Positions 51,981-61,349 of a stretch of DNA of 64,000 nt are shown in pieces. How positions within the stretch are numbered: position 1 is the first letter of the stretch; every line of letters begins with the position of its first letter. The notes below the pieces were generated by a model. The model was not told the DNA's origin. It saw nothing but the letters and a program-made list of their open reading frames with translations, and made no database searches. The translations under genes and the position numbers were made by a program. Source of the DNA: Novosphingobium sp. AAP83 (lineage in GTDB: Bacteria > Pseudomonadota > Alphaproteobacteria > Sphingomonadales > Sphingomonadaceae); assembly GCF_001295795.1 (NCBI RefSeq), contig NZ_LJHY01000008.1, positions 59,739 through 123,738 on the forward strand, written 5' to 3'.

Positions 51981-52838
51981 TTATGCCACCTTGGCCTCGA
52001 ATGCGAGCGGACTGATGCCGCCCGGATATGAATGACGTCGTCGGGTGTTGTAGAATCCGTTGATGTACTGGAAGATGGCGGCCTCTGCCTAACGCCTGGT
52101 TGGCCAGTTCTGACGCCAGATCAGTTCAGCCTTCAGCGATTTGAAGAACGTCTCGACGGAGGCGTTGTCGTAACAGTTTCCTTTACCGCTCATTGATGGA
52201 CGCAGGCCGTGGGCCTGCAGCTTTTTCTGATAAGCATAGGAACAATATTGGCTGCCACGATCTGAGTGGAAAAGGCAGCCTGGCTACGGATTACGGAGGC
52301 GAACCGCCATATCGAGTGGCCTGATTGCCAGATGCTTCTTCATCCTGTCACTGACCGCCCGACCCACTACGCGGCGGCTATGTAGATCGAGGATGACGGC
52401 GAGGTAGAGCCATCCTTCGGACGTCCAGACATAGGTGATGTCACCTGCCCCCTTTTGGTTGGGCGATGCAGCAACAAAATCGCCGTCCAGCCAGTTGGCT
52501 GCGACGCCCAAACGGTGGTGGCTGTCAGTCGTAACCTTTTGCCTGCGGGTGCGCACTGGCTTAATCCCGTTGGCACGCCTCAGCCGTCCGACACGGCGCT
52601 CGCCGAAAGCGAGGCCTGCCTCTTTGAGCTCCATCGTCATGCGAGGACGGCCATAGCTACCAAGGCTCAGGCTGTACTATTCCCGGATATGTGCCAGCAC
52701 AGACATATCCGTGCGCGCACGTTGGCTGATCGGTCGTGTGCGCCATGAGCGATAGTCGCGCGGACTGACCCGCATCACCCGGCAGATCATCTCCACCGGC
52801 CAGACATGGCGCCAGGTCTCCACGAACGCGAACCTCAC
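51981..52838 (-). pseudogene. IS3-family transposase OrfB with three in-frame amber codons
   Basis: Frame begins at GTG 52838 overlapping orfA stop (or by -1 frameshift from orfA). [78 protein letters not shown] and [20 protein letters not shown] are the rve integrase-core segments with the DDE residues. TAG codons occur at 52679-52677, 52286-52284 and 52091-52089 in one frame, with no frameshift between them. Confidence 0.85.
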
Positions 52839-53107
52839 GGCCGCTGGCTCGCGAAGAACTGCGTGGCCTTTTTTAAGATATCCCTCTCCTCCTTAAGTAC
52901 GCGGTTCTCAAGGCGAAGGCGTTCGTTCTTGCGGGCTAAATCTGCCTGCGGCGCTGAGGTCAAATCTGTTGGCCGATACTGTGCAAGCCACTTCCCCAGC
53001 GTCGACTTGCCGATCCCCAAATCCGATGACACCCGCTCACGCGGCAACCCACTGGTCAGCGCGATGCGCACCGCCCCCCGCTTGAACTCTTCTGAATGCT
53101 TGATCAT
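52835..53107 (-). CDS. IS3-family transposase OrfA
   Basis: 90 residues, intact. IKHSEEFKRGAVRIALTSGL, RVSSDLGIGKSTLGKWLAQY is the HTH, and ADLARKNERLRLENRVLKEE a leucine-zipper-like coiled coil, as usual for OrfA. The tail ILKKATQFFASQRP contains the AAAAAAG window used by IS3 elements for -1 frameshifting into OrfB. Confidence 0.9.
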   Translation of the reverse strand: MIKHSEEFKRGAVRIALTSGLPRERVSSDLGIGKSTLGKWLAQYRPTDLTSAPQADLARKNERLRLENRVLKEERDILKKATQFFASQRP

Positions 53108-53173
53108 CTCTTCGGTCTCCTGTTGCGAGCTCTAAACGCTCAGGTAACCGGCATAAAACCGTTACAAGTCCAG

Positions 53174-53379
53174 GTCAGCAATCCGCCACGCAGCAAATGC
53201 GGGATCGCCTCTACAATCTGCCGATAATCCCAAACCGGCAATCGTCCCGTATGCCTGCGCGCTGGCAGCAGGGGTGCCGGAATTTCGCGGTCTGCGTCCA
53301 TCAAATCGCTGTGCAAAAGCAGGACAGCTCTGGCATACTGCCGCCGGACGATGTCGGTCCATATGTGTCGTTCCGTCAT
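53174..53379 (-). pseudogene. IS5-family transposase N-terminal relic
   Basis: Minus-strand frame: RRQYARAVLLLHSDLMDADR, EIPAPLLPARRHTGRLPVWD, YRQIVEAIPHLLRGG. This mirrors the DUF4096 start of IS5 transposases (SDLTDAEWxLIEPLLP...GRPRxxDLREVVNAILYLLRTG) with several substitutions. It stops where the IS3-type element begins, and the rest of the gene is not found on the other side. Confidence 0.6.
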
Positions 53380-53461
53380 CTTCTCGCAACCACGACTGAA
53401 TCACATCCCATTGATATTTCGCACCTTCTTTTTCTGCCAGCCGCTACGGGAGAAACATAAC

Positions 53462-55210
53462 ATGCTGTCTCGCCGATTGATGATGGCCAGTGGTGCAGCA
53501 GCACTGGTTGCGCCCGGTGCTCTCTCGCCCGGCCCTGAGTCTGCGCCATCGCGAGCGCAAGCGCAAACCCGGCGTGGCACAATCCCGCGTGATCCCGCCA
53601 TGGCTGCTGCCGCGCCGCCTGTGGGGCTGGACGATACTATCTTCACTGCCGATGATCCCGAAGCTTTGTGGCAAAGGGCGGGGCTGCACACAGTGCGGGT
53701 GTTCCTGCGCAAGGGACCATGGGCGGTGATCTGGTATCTCCAAGCGGCATCCCCGGTGGATGGCAAACCATTTGATGTGGTGGTGGTAGAACGGCAACGC
53801 TGGACCAATTTGGCGGCAGAGACTCCTGCGATCAGCTATCAGGCGAGTGTATTTAACCGCAGCTTCCCGATCTACGGCCATGGCGACTTCCAGCGCTGGG
53901 TGATCGCATCGCGCACCTGGCCTGTCTCCGACCGTGAATTGAACCGCTGGCAAGCCGAGGGCCTGTTGCTGCCGTGGGGCATCGGGCCAAAGCTGCAAGC
54001 ACCATCGCAATGGGCCTATATGGACCCGATTCCGAACTATACTCCGCTGGCCAAAGGCGGGCTGACGCCGGCCATGGGGATGACGGGATTGCGCGATGAC
54101 GTGGGGCCGATTGTCCACCGGCAGGCGCGCTACATCATGGAACGCAGCGCAGAGATGCGGCGCATCAGTATGAATTACGGGCTGAGCGCGGCATCAATCC
54201 CGTGGCATGTGCGCGGGGCCGATGGATTGCCACTGCTGCTGGATACACCCAATATACCATTGAAAGTGCAGCAATATTACCAGAATTATCCCGAAGAAAA
54301 AGTCATCAGTGTCAGCCCCGGGATGCCGGTGGCATGGGATATTGATAACGCGCATCGCCCGTGCCCATCGTTCATTCCGGCTTTGCTATCCGAATTGCAT
54401 CCGTTTTTCGTTGAGGAACAGGTGTTTTCTGCGTGCACCGCGCTGAATACCGTTGGCCCCGATTATCGCGGCACCAGCGGCAAATTGATCGATCAGGGGC
54501 AGGGCCGCGATTGGGCGTGGTCAATGCGCGATCTGCTGTTGGCATATGCTTTGCTCCGATCCATGCCGACGCTTGATTGGTTGCCAGCGGCAGAGCGTTT
54601 TGATGCGATCCTCTCTGCCAATCTGGACCGCGCGGTTAGGGCACTCGCGGTGCCGGGGATGGGGCAATTGGGAATGTTCTGGGAAGGCGATGCCAGCGAT
54701 AACTCGCCCAATCCGACATTCTGGGCATCGATCCAGGCGCAGCAGCGGCCCGGCGTTTATTCCGGATCGATCGCCAATTATATTGCCTATACGCTGGATT
54801 GGGGGCGGCGATTGCATCGCGATCCGCGTTGGTCCCAATTGCAAATCGCCTTTGCAGAGAGGTTTCAGGCGCGGCGCTTTCTGGCAAGCGGGGCTTATTG
54901 CTTCCTCAATTTGCCAGCGCGGTTGGAAGGGCGTTGGCTCAGCGATTGGCAGCAAATGGCGCAGACCGTTGGCCTGCCTGCGGATATTGCGCGGCAACCT
55001 TGGTATAGTTTTGATAAACCGGTGAATGATCCGCGCGTTTATGAATATGCCACCGAGTATCCCGCGACCTTCTATAATGGCCTGAAATTGGCACAGGCAA
55101 CGGGGGCCACAAATGCCGATGTGGATACTGCGATTGTGCTGCTAGAGGCCCAGATGGGCAGGGGCGGTGCGGAAAGCTGGCCTGCCTTTGCCATGCGTCA
55201 TTCGCGGTAA
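53462..55210 (+). CDS. large exported protein of unknown function
   Basis: 582 residues from ATG 53462. N-terminus MLSRRLMMASGAAALVAPGA has two arginines and a hydrophobic stretch, suggesting Tat or Sec export. The body is rich in Trp, Tyr and Pro (WAYMDPIPNYTPLAKGG, FWEGDASDNSPNPTFWASIQ, IAYTLDWGRRLHRDPRWSQL), and its helical repeats around aromatic motifs could suggest an alpha/alpha-barrel fold as in polysaccharide-active enzymes. That idea is weak; I do not recognise a family. It stands alone between the IS remnants and a convergent Rieske gene. Confidence 0.8.
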   Translation: MLSRRLMMASGAAALVAPGALSPGPESAPSRAQAQTRRGTIPRDPAMAAAAPPVGLDDTIFTADDPEALWQRAGLHTVRVFLRKGPWAVIWYLQAASPVDGKPFDVVVVERQRWTNLAAETPAISYQASVFNRSFPIYGHGDFQRWVIASRTWPVSDRELNRWQAEGLLLPWGIGPKLQAPSQWAYMDPIPNYTPLAKGGLTPAMGMTGLRDDVGPIVHRQARYIMERSAEMRRISMNYGLSAASIPWHVRGADGLPLLLDTPNIPLKVQQYYQNYPEEKVISVSPGMPVAWDIDNAHRPCPSFIPALLSELHPFFVEEQVFSACTALNTVGPDYRGTSGKLIDQGQGRDWAWSMRDLLLAYALLRSMPTLDWLPAAERFDAILSANLDRAVRALAVPGMGQLGMFWEGDASDNSPNPTFWASIQAQQRPGVYSGSIANYIAYTLDWGRRLHRDPRWSQLQIAFAERFQARRFLASGAYCFLNLPARLEGRWLSDWQQMAQTVGLPADIARQPWYSFDKPVNDPRVYEYATEYPATFYNGLKLAQATGATNADVDTAIVLLEAQMGRGGAESWPAFAMRHSR

Positions 55211-55329
55211 GGGGGCGCTTGCGTTAGGGGTTTTGCAAAAGGGTTGATTGCATTTTACCAATCTAGATCAAGACTGAAAGCAAATGTCCTAGCGTAACTC
55301 GACACTGACTTCCTGCATTTCGTTTCGGC

Positions 55330-56535
55330 TCAAAGCTGCTGCATTATCCTTGGCAACAAGTGATTGATAGGAGCTTCGACAAAGCGTTGGATCCATTCAT
55401 GGAAGTGCTGCACACCCCCTTCATTGCGTCCGAATTGCACCCGCGCAAGCAAGCCTGACGAGAGCGTTTCCTGCTGGGCACGCGACATTGGCAAATCTTC
55501 TGTACCAACCACTTGCCCAAGAAATTCGGACATCGCGCGGGCATCTTCCAACAGCGCCTCGCCAGGCGGGTTTTCGTGCAGGAACATCTGCACGGTCACC
55601 GATTCCCCGACAGTTGCACCGGGAAAGACCTGCGAGATGATGACGCCGCGACCACCTTTGTAAAAGCAGTTGATCGACACGTTGGGAAAGATGATCCACT
55701 CCCCGAATAGCAGCGGAAGCAGTGGCCAGTCGTCTTCCGGAATATCGGCCAAACCGGCCACATCATCCTGCTCCAGCACATGTTCCGAACGCGACACCAG
55801 ACCAAGGCGCTGGTGCGGGCCATAATAGAAATATTCCGCAAGATTGCTCATCTTCGGGCCGAATGTGGCACGGTGCAGCACCGGCAAATGGTAGAATTCA
55901 AGATGAGCGTCAAATGCCAGCTTCCAGTTCGCGCCTGCAAGGCTGCGGCTTTCGAAGTGGTGCCAATGTTCGAAACCGAACGCCGCCAGCAACTTGTCAT
56001 ATCCGCCTAGAAATGCATCGAAATCAGGCGCAGCTGCCGGGTCAAGTATCGCCCAGATCAGCCCCGCCCGCTCGGTGGTGGGGAAGGCAACCAGTCGGCT
56101 GTCATCAGGGTCAGGATCGCCGAAGGCCTCACTTGCCGGAACTGCCACAAGCGAACCGTCCAGCCTGAAGCTCCAGGCATGATATGGGCAGGTGAAGCGC
56201 GCGGCATGACCGCATTCCCGCATCAGCCGTGCGCCGCGATGCGTGCAGGCGTTCAGGAATGTCCGCACCACGCCATCGCGTCCCCGCACCACCAAAAGCG
56301 GTATTCCGGCAACGTCCATCACCTTGCAATCACCCGGTTCGCGCAATTCGCAGGACGCCGCCAGCATGAGCGGAGCTCGCCTGAAAAGTCGCTCCTTCTC
56401 AAGCGCAAAGCCTTCATCGTCGGTATAGATCGAAGCCGGGAGGCTGGTGATTGAAGCAGCCTGCGTAATCGAACCCGATTTCAGGCAATCCAGCATCCGC
56501 TTTGCATCGGCAACCAGCGCCGCACGAACATCCAT
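55330..56535 (-). CDS. Rieske oxygenase alpha-subunit-like protein
   Basis: 401 residues. NACTHRGARLMRECGHAARF then TCPYHAWSFRLDGSLVAVP form the Rieske centre, and LAGANWKLAFDAHLEFYHLP with VLHRATF the mononuclear iron site. The layout is of ring-hydroxylating or carnitine-type oxygenases. It is the last gene of the minus-strand row 59540-55330, 39 bases after the GMC oxidoreductase. No beta subunit, ferredoxin or reductase is near. Confidence 0.9.
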   Translation of the reverse strand: MDVRAALVADAKRMLDCLKSGSITQAASITSLPASIYTDDEGFALEKERLFRRAPLMLAASCELREPGDCKVMDVAGIPLLVVRGRDGVVRTFLNACTHRGARLMRECGHAARFTCPYHAWSFRLDGSLVAVPASEAFGDPDPDDSRLVAFPTTERAGLIWAILDPAAAPDFDAFLGGYDKLLAAFGFEHWHHFESRSLAGANWKLAFDAHLEFYHLPVLHRATFGPKMSNLAEYFYYGPHQRLGLVSRSEHVLEQDDVAGLADIPEDDWPLLPLLFGEWIIFPNVSINCFYKGGRGVIISQVFPGATVGESVTVQMFLHENPPGEALLEDARAMSEFLGQVVGTEDLPMSRAQQETLSSGLLARVQFGRNEGGVQHFHEWIQRFVEAPINHLLPRIMQQL

Positions 56536-56574
56536 TTCACATTCCTATCAAAGCGCGCAATCGAAGGTTCCGCT

Positions 56575-58203
56575 TCAGGCCGAGCGTTTTTTATCGTCCA
56601 GGATCATCCGTGCACCGCGCAACCCGATCGCCATGGCGGGCGCGTTGGTATTCCCGGTGATATGGCCGGGAATGACCGAACAGTCCGCCACGCGAAGCCC
56701 CTGCACGCCGTTCACCCGCAGGCGCGGGTCCACAACGGCGGTGGCATCGCTGCCCATCCGGCACGACTGGATCGCGTGCAACCCACAACTGGACAAACGC
56801 CGGAAGACGGCAAGCAGGTCTTCGTCGCTGCGCACATCGGCTCCGGGCAGCATCTCCTTGCCCACCATGTTCCCGAGCGGCGGTGATGCCATGAAGGCGC
56901 GCATCGCGCGCATCATGCGGACAGCCGAGGTGCGGTCATGTTCCGTGCTAAGCCAGTTCGGCAGAATTGTCGGCGCTGTTGCGCTGTCCGGACCATTGGC
57001 CCTTACAGAGCCTTCGCTCGTCAGTCGCAGCAATTGGCCATAGATCGTAATGCCGGGGCGGCGGTCGATCTTGTTCAGCGGAACCGGATCGTTGTCATCA
57101 CCGACAGCGAAAGTATATCCTCCAAGATAGAACTGTGCGTCTGTCCGTCCGTCCGGATGCGCAACATTCAGAAACGCCCCAACTTCGAACGGCCCCGTCG
57201 CCATGATGCCATCGTGCCGCAACAGGTAACGCGCCATCGCCAGGGCAGCGCCGATTCCGAAGAAACTGCGATGCGTGCCAGTGCCTTTCGCAAGTCGGTA
57301 GGGCATTGCAATCGACAAGTGTTCGATCATTCGCTCGCCAACATCGGGCGAATCCGCAATGGTTGCAATGCCGACCGCTTTTAACCGTTCGCTATCGCCA
57401 ATGCCCGAACGTTGCAGCAGTAACGGGCTTTCAATCGCGCCTGCTGAAACGATAATCTCAGCCCGGCATGCGAACCGTTGCGGTTTGCCGTCGACGATCG
57501 CGTCAACCCCGACAGCGCGCTTGCCATCAAAGATCACACGCTGCGCCAAGGCTCCTGTAATGACCCGGACATTTGCCCGCTTGCGCGCCGGAGCCAGAAA
57601 TGTCCGGGCCGCGCTCTCCCGCTTTCCGGCGCGTATGTTGTGACTGTAAAGACCAACCCGTGGGCCATCCGTGCTATTCAGATCATCCACCCGGCTAAGC
57701 CCCATGGCTGCGCCTGCCTCGATCATGCGGTCGGCCAATGGGTAGCGGTAAATCGCGGGATCGACATGCACCCGGCCGTCACTACCCCGTGTCGGGCTGC
57801 TGCCTGCGGCATGGTCTTCCAATGTCACGAAGGCATCGGTCATAGATGCACCGTTCCAGCCCGTCGCACCCATCGCTTCCCATGCGTCATAGTCTGCCGG
57901 TTCGCCCCGGCTCCAGATCATGCCGTTGACCGATGATGATCCGCCCAGACCTTTGCCGCGTATCCAGAACTCGTTAGCAGCGGTGCCATCCTCGCGCGGC
58001 TGGGTCACGGCATAAGTCCAGATGTGTTCAGGCTTGCTCACCAGCTTGGCTACGCCTTTTGGCAAAGTTACCCAGAAGCTGTCATTCTCGCCGCCTGCTT
58101 CCAGCACGAGGATGCGGTTGGTGCCATCGGCGCTTAACTGCTCCGCCATGACGCAGCCGCTCGACCCTGCGCCGACAACGATGTAATCCCAGATTTCAGT
58201 CAT
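56575..58203 (-). CDS. GMC-family flavin oxidoreductase (choline/alcohol dehydrogenase type)
   Basis: 542 residues. WDYIVVGAGSSGCVMAEQLS and ILVLEAGGEN bind FAD; IRGKGLGGSSSVNGMIWSRG is the GMC signature 1, and AEIIVSAGAIESPLLLQRSG signature 2; the C-terminal SSCGLHAIQSCRMGSDATAV and DCSVIPGHITGNTNAPAMAI hold the active-site His and Asn-type positions. It oxidises an alcohol to an aldehyde, probably an intermediate of the neighbouring Rieske/PCMH pathway. AAGGA precedes the ATG. Confidence 0.93.
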   Translation of the reverse strand: MTEIWDYIVVGAGSSGCVMAEQLSADGTNRILVLEAGGENDSFWVTLPKGVAKLVSKPEHIWTYAVTQPREDGTAANEFWIRGKGLGGSSSVNGMIWSRGEPADYDAWEAMGATGWNGASMTDAFVTLEDHAAGSSPTRGSDGRVHVDPAIYRYPLADRMIEAGAAMGLSRVDDLNSTDGPRVGLYSHNIRAGKRESAARTFLAPARKRANVRVITGALAQRVIFDGKRAVGVDAIVDGKPQRFACRAEIIVSAGAIESPLLLQRSGIGDSERLKAVGIATIADSPDVGERMIEHLSIAMPYRLAKGTGTHRSFFGIGAALAMARYLLRHDGIMATGPFEVGAFLNVAHPDGRTDAQFYLGGYTFAVGDDNDPVPLNKIDRRPGITIYGQLLRLTSEGSVRANGPDSATAPTILPNWLSTEHDRTSAVRMMRAMRAFMASPPLGNMVGKEMLPGADVRSDEDLLAVFRRLSSCGLHAIQSCRMGSDATAVVDPRLRVNGVQGLRVADCSVIPGHITGNTNAPAMAIGLRGARMILDDKKRSA

Positions 58204-58277
58204 GAAGCATCCTTGGCAAGGATCAGGCAGGGCTTAGCGGCTCCGCAAAACGCCGGGGCAATTATCGGCGACGATGT

Positions 58278-59540
58278 CTATTCGATCATGCCGGCAAGAA
58301 CGGGCTTCACCCGCAGATGTTCAGGAATACGCTCAGGGCCAATGACGCGGTCAATGTGTTCGTGCGCATGATAGATACGCCGCTCCTGGTAATTGACGAC
58401 GATTGACCGGAACGCAGGGGATTCAGCAGATTTCTGCACGCTCGGCAAAAACGTCAGATCTTCATCAAGAATGATGTTGAACTGTGCGATTTTCTCTTTC
58501 CAAGCCTCCGGCAATTCCGCCTCTCCATGCGGCATGCCCATCCAAACAACATCCATCCGGCAGGTGTTGATGCCCGTTGGCCAGAACAGCAGAAGCGGAA
58601 AACCGTTGGCATAGACAGGCGTGGTCAGGTTCGGGAAGCAGGTAAAGGCGGTGATGAATGTTCGCGGGATCGGCCCCACACTTTCAATATCGGCAATTCC
58701 GCCCATACCCATGGAAAACCCTGTTTCTTCAGACGCACTATCACGCGGTTCAAAACCATCGTTCCAAGGCAGAATGTTTCGGGAATGGCCGTTTTCGTAA
58801 AGCGCCATTACGGTGCCACGGTGTTCAACTGCGCATTTGGGACCGGGCAGGCCCACAGTGCCCCGATGGACAGATACGAAGTGATAATTCTCCGCAAAAG
58901 CATCCATCAGGATCTTCCAGTTGCACGCACAATCATAGCTGTATTGGTCAATCAGTACGAGATTATCGATATCGAACTGCGCAATTTGTGGCTGGAGACG
59001 GCGGACATATTCGGTAAGCGGCGGCGCGTTGGTATCGGAATTTATGAAAATCCATCCGCCCCACATTTCGCAACGGACCCGCGTTAAACCGCGTTGTGAT
59101 TTATCGAGGCCTGCGAAATCACGCTGGTCAGGCACGCCAATAAGATTGCCTGCAAAGTCATAGGTCCACGCATGGTAGCCACACACCAGTCGCTTGCCCG
59201 GGCAAATGCCCTGTTTTTCCGTAACCAGGCAGCCGCCACGGTGCGCACAGGTGTTGTAGAAAGCAGCAAAACCATCATCGGTTCTGATGATGACGATCGG
59301 CATGCCGGGCACGCCGTCAAAAATCAGGTAGCTGCCAACTTGCGGGAACTGGTCCTTGTGCGCTGCATAAAGCCAGCTTTTTTGCCACAGGTGTTCCAGT
59401 TCGAGCTTATAGAATTCTGCCGAGACATACCGCTGTGCCGGAATGTCCGGGAGCGCGGGATAGCCCTCCGGATAGCCGGTGCGCGCTTTTTCATAAGCAA
59501 TCCTGGCGCGCAAGGTTTCGATCGTTTCGGCGTCAGTCAT
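58278..59540 (-). CDS. Rieske oxygenase alpha-subunit-like protein
   Basis: 420 residues. NTCAHRGGCLVTEKQG and LVCGYHAWTYDFAGNLIGVP make the Rieske centre; CNWKILMDAFAENYHFVSVH the iron site. Its sequence differs from the 401-residue protein at 55330 but the domain order is the same. It begins 205 bases after the flavocytochrome flavoprotein stop, with a long hairpin between. With the GMC enzyme it probably continues oxidation of the benzylic product. Confidence 0.91.
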   Translation of the reverse strand: MTDAETIETLRARIAYEKARTGYPEGYPALPDIPAQRYVSAEFYKLELEHLWQKSWLYAAHKDQFPQVGSYLIFDGVPGMPIVIIRTDDGFAAFYNTCAHRGGCLVTEKQGICPGKRLVCGYHAWTYDFAGNLIGVPDQRDFAGLDKSQRGLTRVRCEMWGGWIFINSDTNAPPLTEYVRRLQPQIAQFDIDNLVLIDQYSYDCACNWKILMDAFAENYHFVSVHRGTVGLPGPKCAVEHRGTVMALYENGHSRNILPWNDGFEPRDSASEETGFSMGMGGIADIESVGPIPRTFITAFTCFPNLTTPVYANGFPLLLFWPTGINTCRMDVVWMGMPHGEAELPEAWKEKIAQFNIILDEDLTFLPSVQKSAESPAFRSIVVNYQERRIYHAHEHIDRVIGPERIPEHLRVKPVLAGMIE

Positions 59541-59626
59541 TGCTCATGCCCCATCGTGCAAAAGGTGCGTTTCCAGTTGAAAAAAGCCGGATTCAAGAGT
59601 GCCGGACCAATTGGCCCGGGACTCGC

Positions 59627-59663
59627 AGGTCCGGCCATGACCGAATTGGTCATAGCCGGACCT
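59627..59663. repeat. long inverted repeat between the PchF-like and Rieske genes
   Basis: Arms 59627-59642 and 59648-59663 are 16 bases each with one mismatch around GAATT (AGGTCCGGCCATGACC / GGTCATAGCCGGACCT). A second weaker palindrome CCGGACCAATTGGCCCGG is at about 59602-59619. No T run on either strand. It may be an attenuator, RNA stabiliser or operator separating the two parts of the minus-strand row. Confidence 0.6.
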
Positions 59664-59744
59664 TAGGGTGAGCCGATTGGTGGTCAGCTGTCTTTTTGGC
59701 TAGACCGTTCGGGCCTGAAAAGGCTCATTCACGGGCTTTTTGCA

Positions 59745-61331
59745 TCAGATCCTGATCCCGGATTTGCCCGGTGCAAGGATGCCGTTGGGATCAAGTGCGC
59801 GCTTGAGGGTCTGATCGATCTTGCGCTTGACCGGACCAAACAGGTCGGCGGCCTGGTCCATGAATGCCGTGTTGACGCGGTAAACCGCGTAGCCGCGCTT
59901 ACCAAATTCGCTCAGCAGCTTGGCGAAACATTCGTGCGCCCGTGCCATTTCGTCCGGGTCCGAGCGGTCGTAAAGCACGTCGACGACGTGGTGCATGTCG
60001 CGCATGCCGACGATATATTCGGCGACGTAATCAAGGCCGTATTCGCCAAGGATTTCCTTGGCAAGACGGGTCTGCTCGACTGTCTCGCTGCCCTTTGCGG
60101 CGGTGACGGGGGCAAACCACATCGAACCGCCACCGCCACGCCAGCGATAGAGGCCGAACTCCTGCAGGGTCATGTCACCGCGCATAAGCTTGGCGCGATA
60201 GTCGAAGGGCTGGGTCCCGGCTGCCTCCTCTTCGGTGATGATTTTGCCTTTGCCGCTGGCCTTGATTGCGCCGGTGATGATCTGCCAATTGACCTCGACC
60301 TGTTCCTTTGTGCCGTAAAGCGCCGCATAGACGTTCCAGGCGCCGAGGCCTTCCTTCGCCTTGATCTCTTCCAGCACGCTGTCCGGTGTCACGCCGGTAC
60401 CGTCGTAGTACTTGCTACGTGGCATGATCGCGGCCGCTTCCCACATGACATTGGCAAAGACCATCGCGTTCGGAATGACGTTGGCGATGCGCAAGGGTCG
60501 CAATGTCTCCACGATGTCGTGGATGTCCTCGTCTTTGTCGTAACGGATGCAGAACGGCTTGTAGACCGGGGGTTTGGGCATCAGCCACATGCCCATCTTG
60601 GTGACGATACCATAATTGGACTGGGTGAAGATGCCATCGAGGTATGGGCCGTAGCCCCACTTGAATACCTGCCAAGCGCTGGTGCCCTCGACCCCGCCCA
60701 TTCCGGTGCGCAGCACGTCGCCGTCGGCAAGGACCACTTCCATCCCGCACTGCATCATGAAGTGTTCGCCATAAGGCGTGTAGCCGACCCCGCGATCCAC
60801 CGTGTTGCCCAGTGGTCCGGCAATTGCTGATGGCGCGGGGCACGAAAGCCACAGCGGAATGTCGTTCTCGTCAAGGTAATCCTTGAGCTGCTGATAGGTT
60901 ACGCCCGGTTCAACCAACGCAGTGCAAAGCACCGGATCCACTTCGAGAATGCGGTTCATATGCTTCAGATCGAGCACGACTTGACCGGCGCTTTGCGGCG
61001 CGGCCGAGCCATAGCCGAAGTTGCGCCCCGTGGAGATCGTCCAGATAGGAACCTTGTATTCGTTGCAGACTTTCAGGATCTGCTGGATCTCGGTGACTTC
61101 GCGGGCATAGATTACGGCAGAAGGACGATGCAGGTCCTCGCTCTCGGCGATCATCACTTTTGTATAGGGTGCGATGTGATCGGCATCGGTCACGACATTC
61201 TGGGGGCCAAGGATCGCCACGAACTTCGCGATGGCTGCATGCATGTCTGCCGCGCTAACGCCGGCGGGCAGTACGGCAGGATCTGCCGGCGTGGCAGGCG
61301 TGGCGACGGGGGCTTGCTTCTTGCTGGGCAT
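59745..61331 (-). CDS. pchF: p-cresol methylhydroxylase-type flavoprotein subunit
   Basis: 528 residues of the VAO/PCMH flavoprotein fold: AREVTEIQQILKVCNEYKVP, TGRNFGYGSAAPQSAGQVVL, CPAPSAIAGPLGNTVDRGVG, then GLYRWRGGGGSMWFAPVTAA and ILAPGKSGIRI. Tyr395 in GLYRW falls, by distance from the C-terminus, where PCMH carries covalent FAD (VAO and eugenol oxidase have His); this alignment is from memory. With the cytochrome c upstream it would oxidise a 4-alkylphenol (p-cresol, 4-ethylphenol or eugenol type) at the benzylic carbon in the periplasm. AAGGAG precedes the ATG. Confidence 0.9.
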   Translation of the reverse strand: MPSKKQAPVATPATPADPAVLPAGVSAADMHAAIAKFVAILGPQNVVTDADHIAPYTKVMIAESEDLHRPSAVIYAREVTEIQQILKVCNEYKVPIWTISTGRNFGYGSAAPQSAGQVVLDLKHMNRILEVDPVLCTALVEPGVTYQQLKDYLDENDIPLWLSCPAPSAIAGPLGNTVDRGVGYTPYGEHFMMQCGMEVVLADGDVLRTGMGGVEGTSAWQVFKWGYGPYLDGIFTQSNYGIVTKMGMWLMPKPPVYKPFCIRYDKDEDIHDIVETLRPLRIANVIPNAMVFANVMWEAAAIMPRSKYYDGTGVTPDSVLEEIKAKEGLGAWNVYAALYGTKEQVEVNWQIITGAIKASGKGKIITEEEAAGTQPFDYRAKLMRGDMTLQEFGLYRWRGGGGSMWFAPVTAAKGSETVEQTRLAKEILGEYGLDYVAEYIVGMRDMHHVVDVLYDRSDPDEMARAHECFAKLLSEFGKRGYAVYRVNTAFMDQAADLFGPVKRKIDQTLKRALDPNGILAPGKSGIRI

Positions 61332-61349
61332 GATCTCTCTCCTTGTCGC

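Larger units (their letters stand above)
51943..53173 (-). mobile_element. IS3-family insertion sequence with disrupted transposase
   Basis: About 1.23 kb bounded by inverted repeats TGGACTTGTAACGGTTT...GCCGGT.ACCT: left 51944-51974, right 53142-53172, differing at four positions. Inside are orfA and orfB on the minus strand with an A6G slippery site (52868-52874). No clear target duplication flanks it, so rearrangement may have followed insertion. orfB carries three amber stops, so the element is not able to move on its own. Confidence 0.88.
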
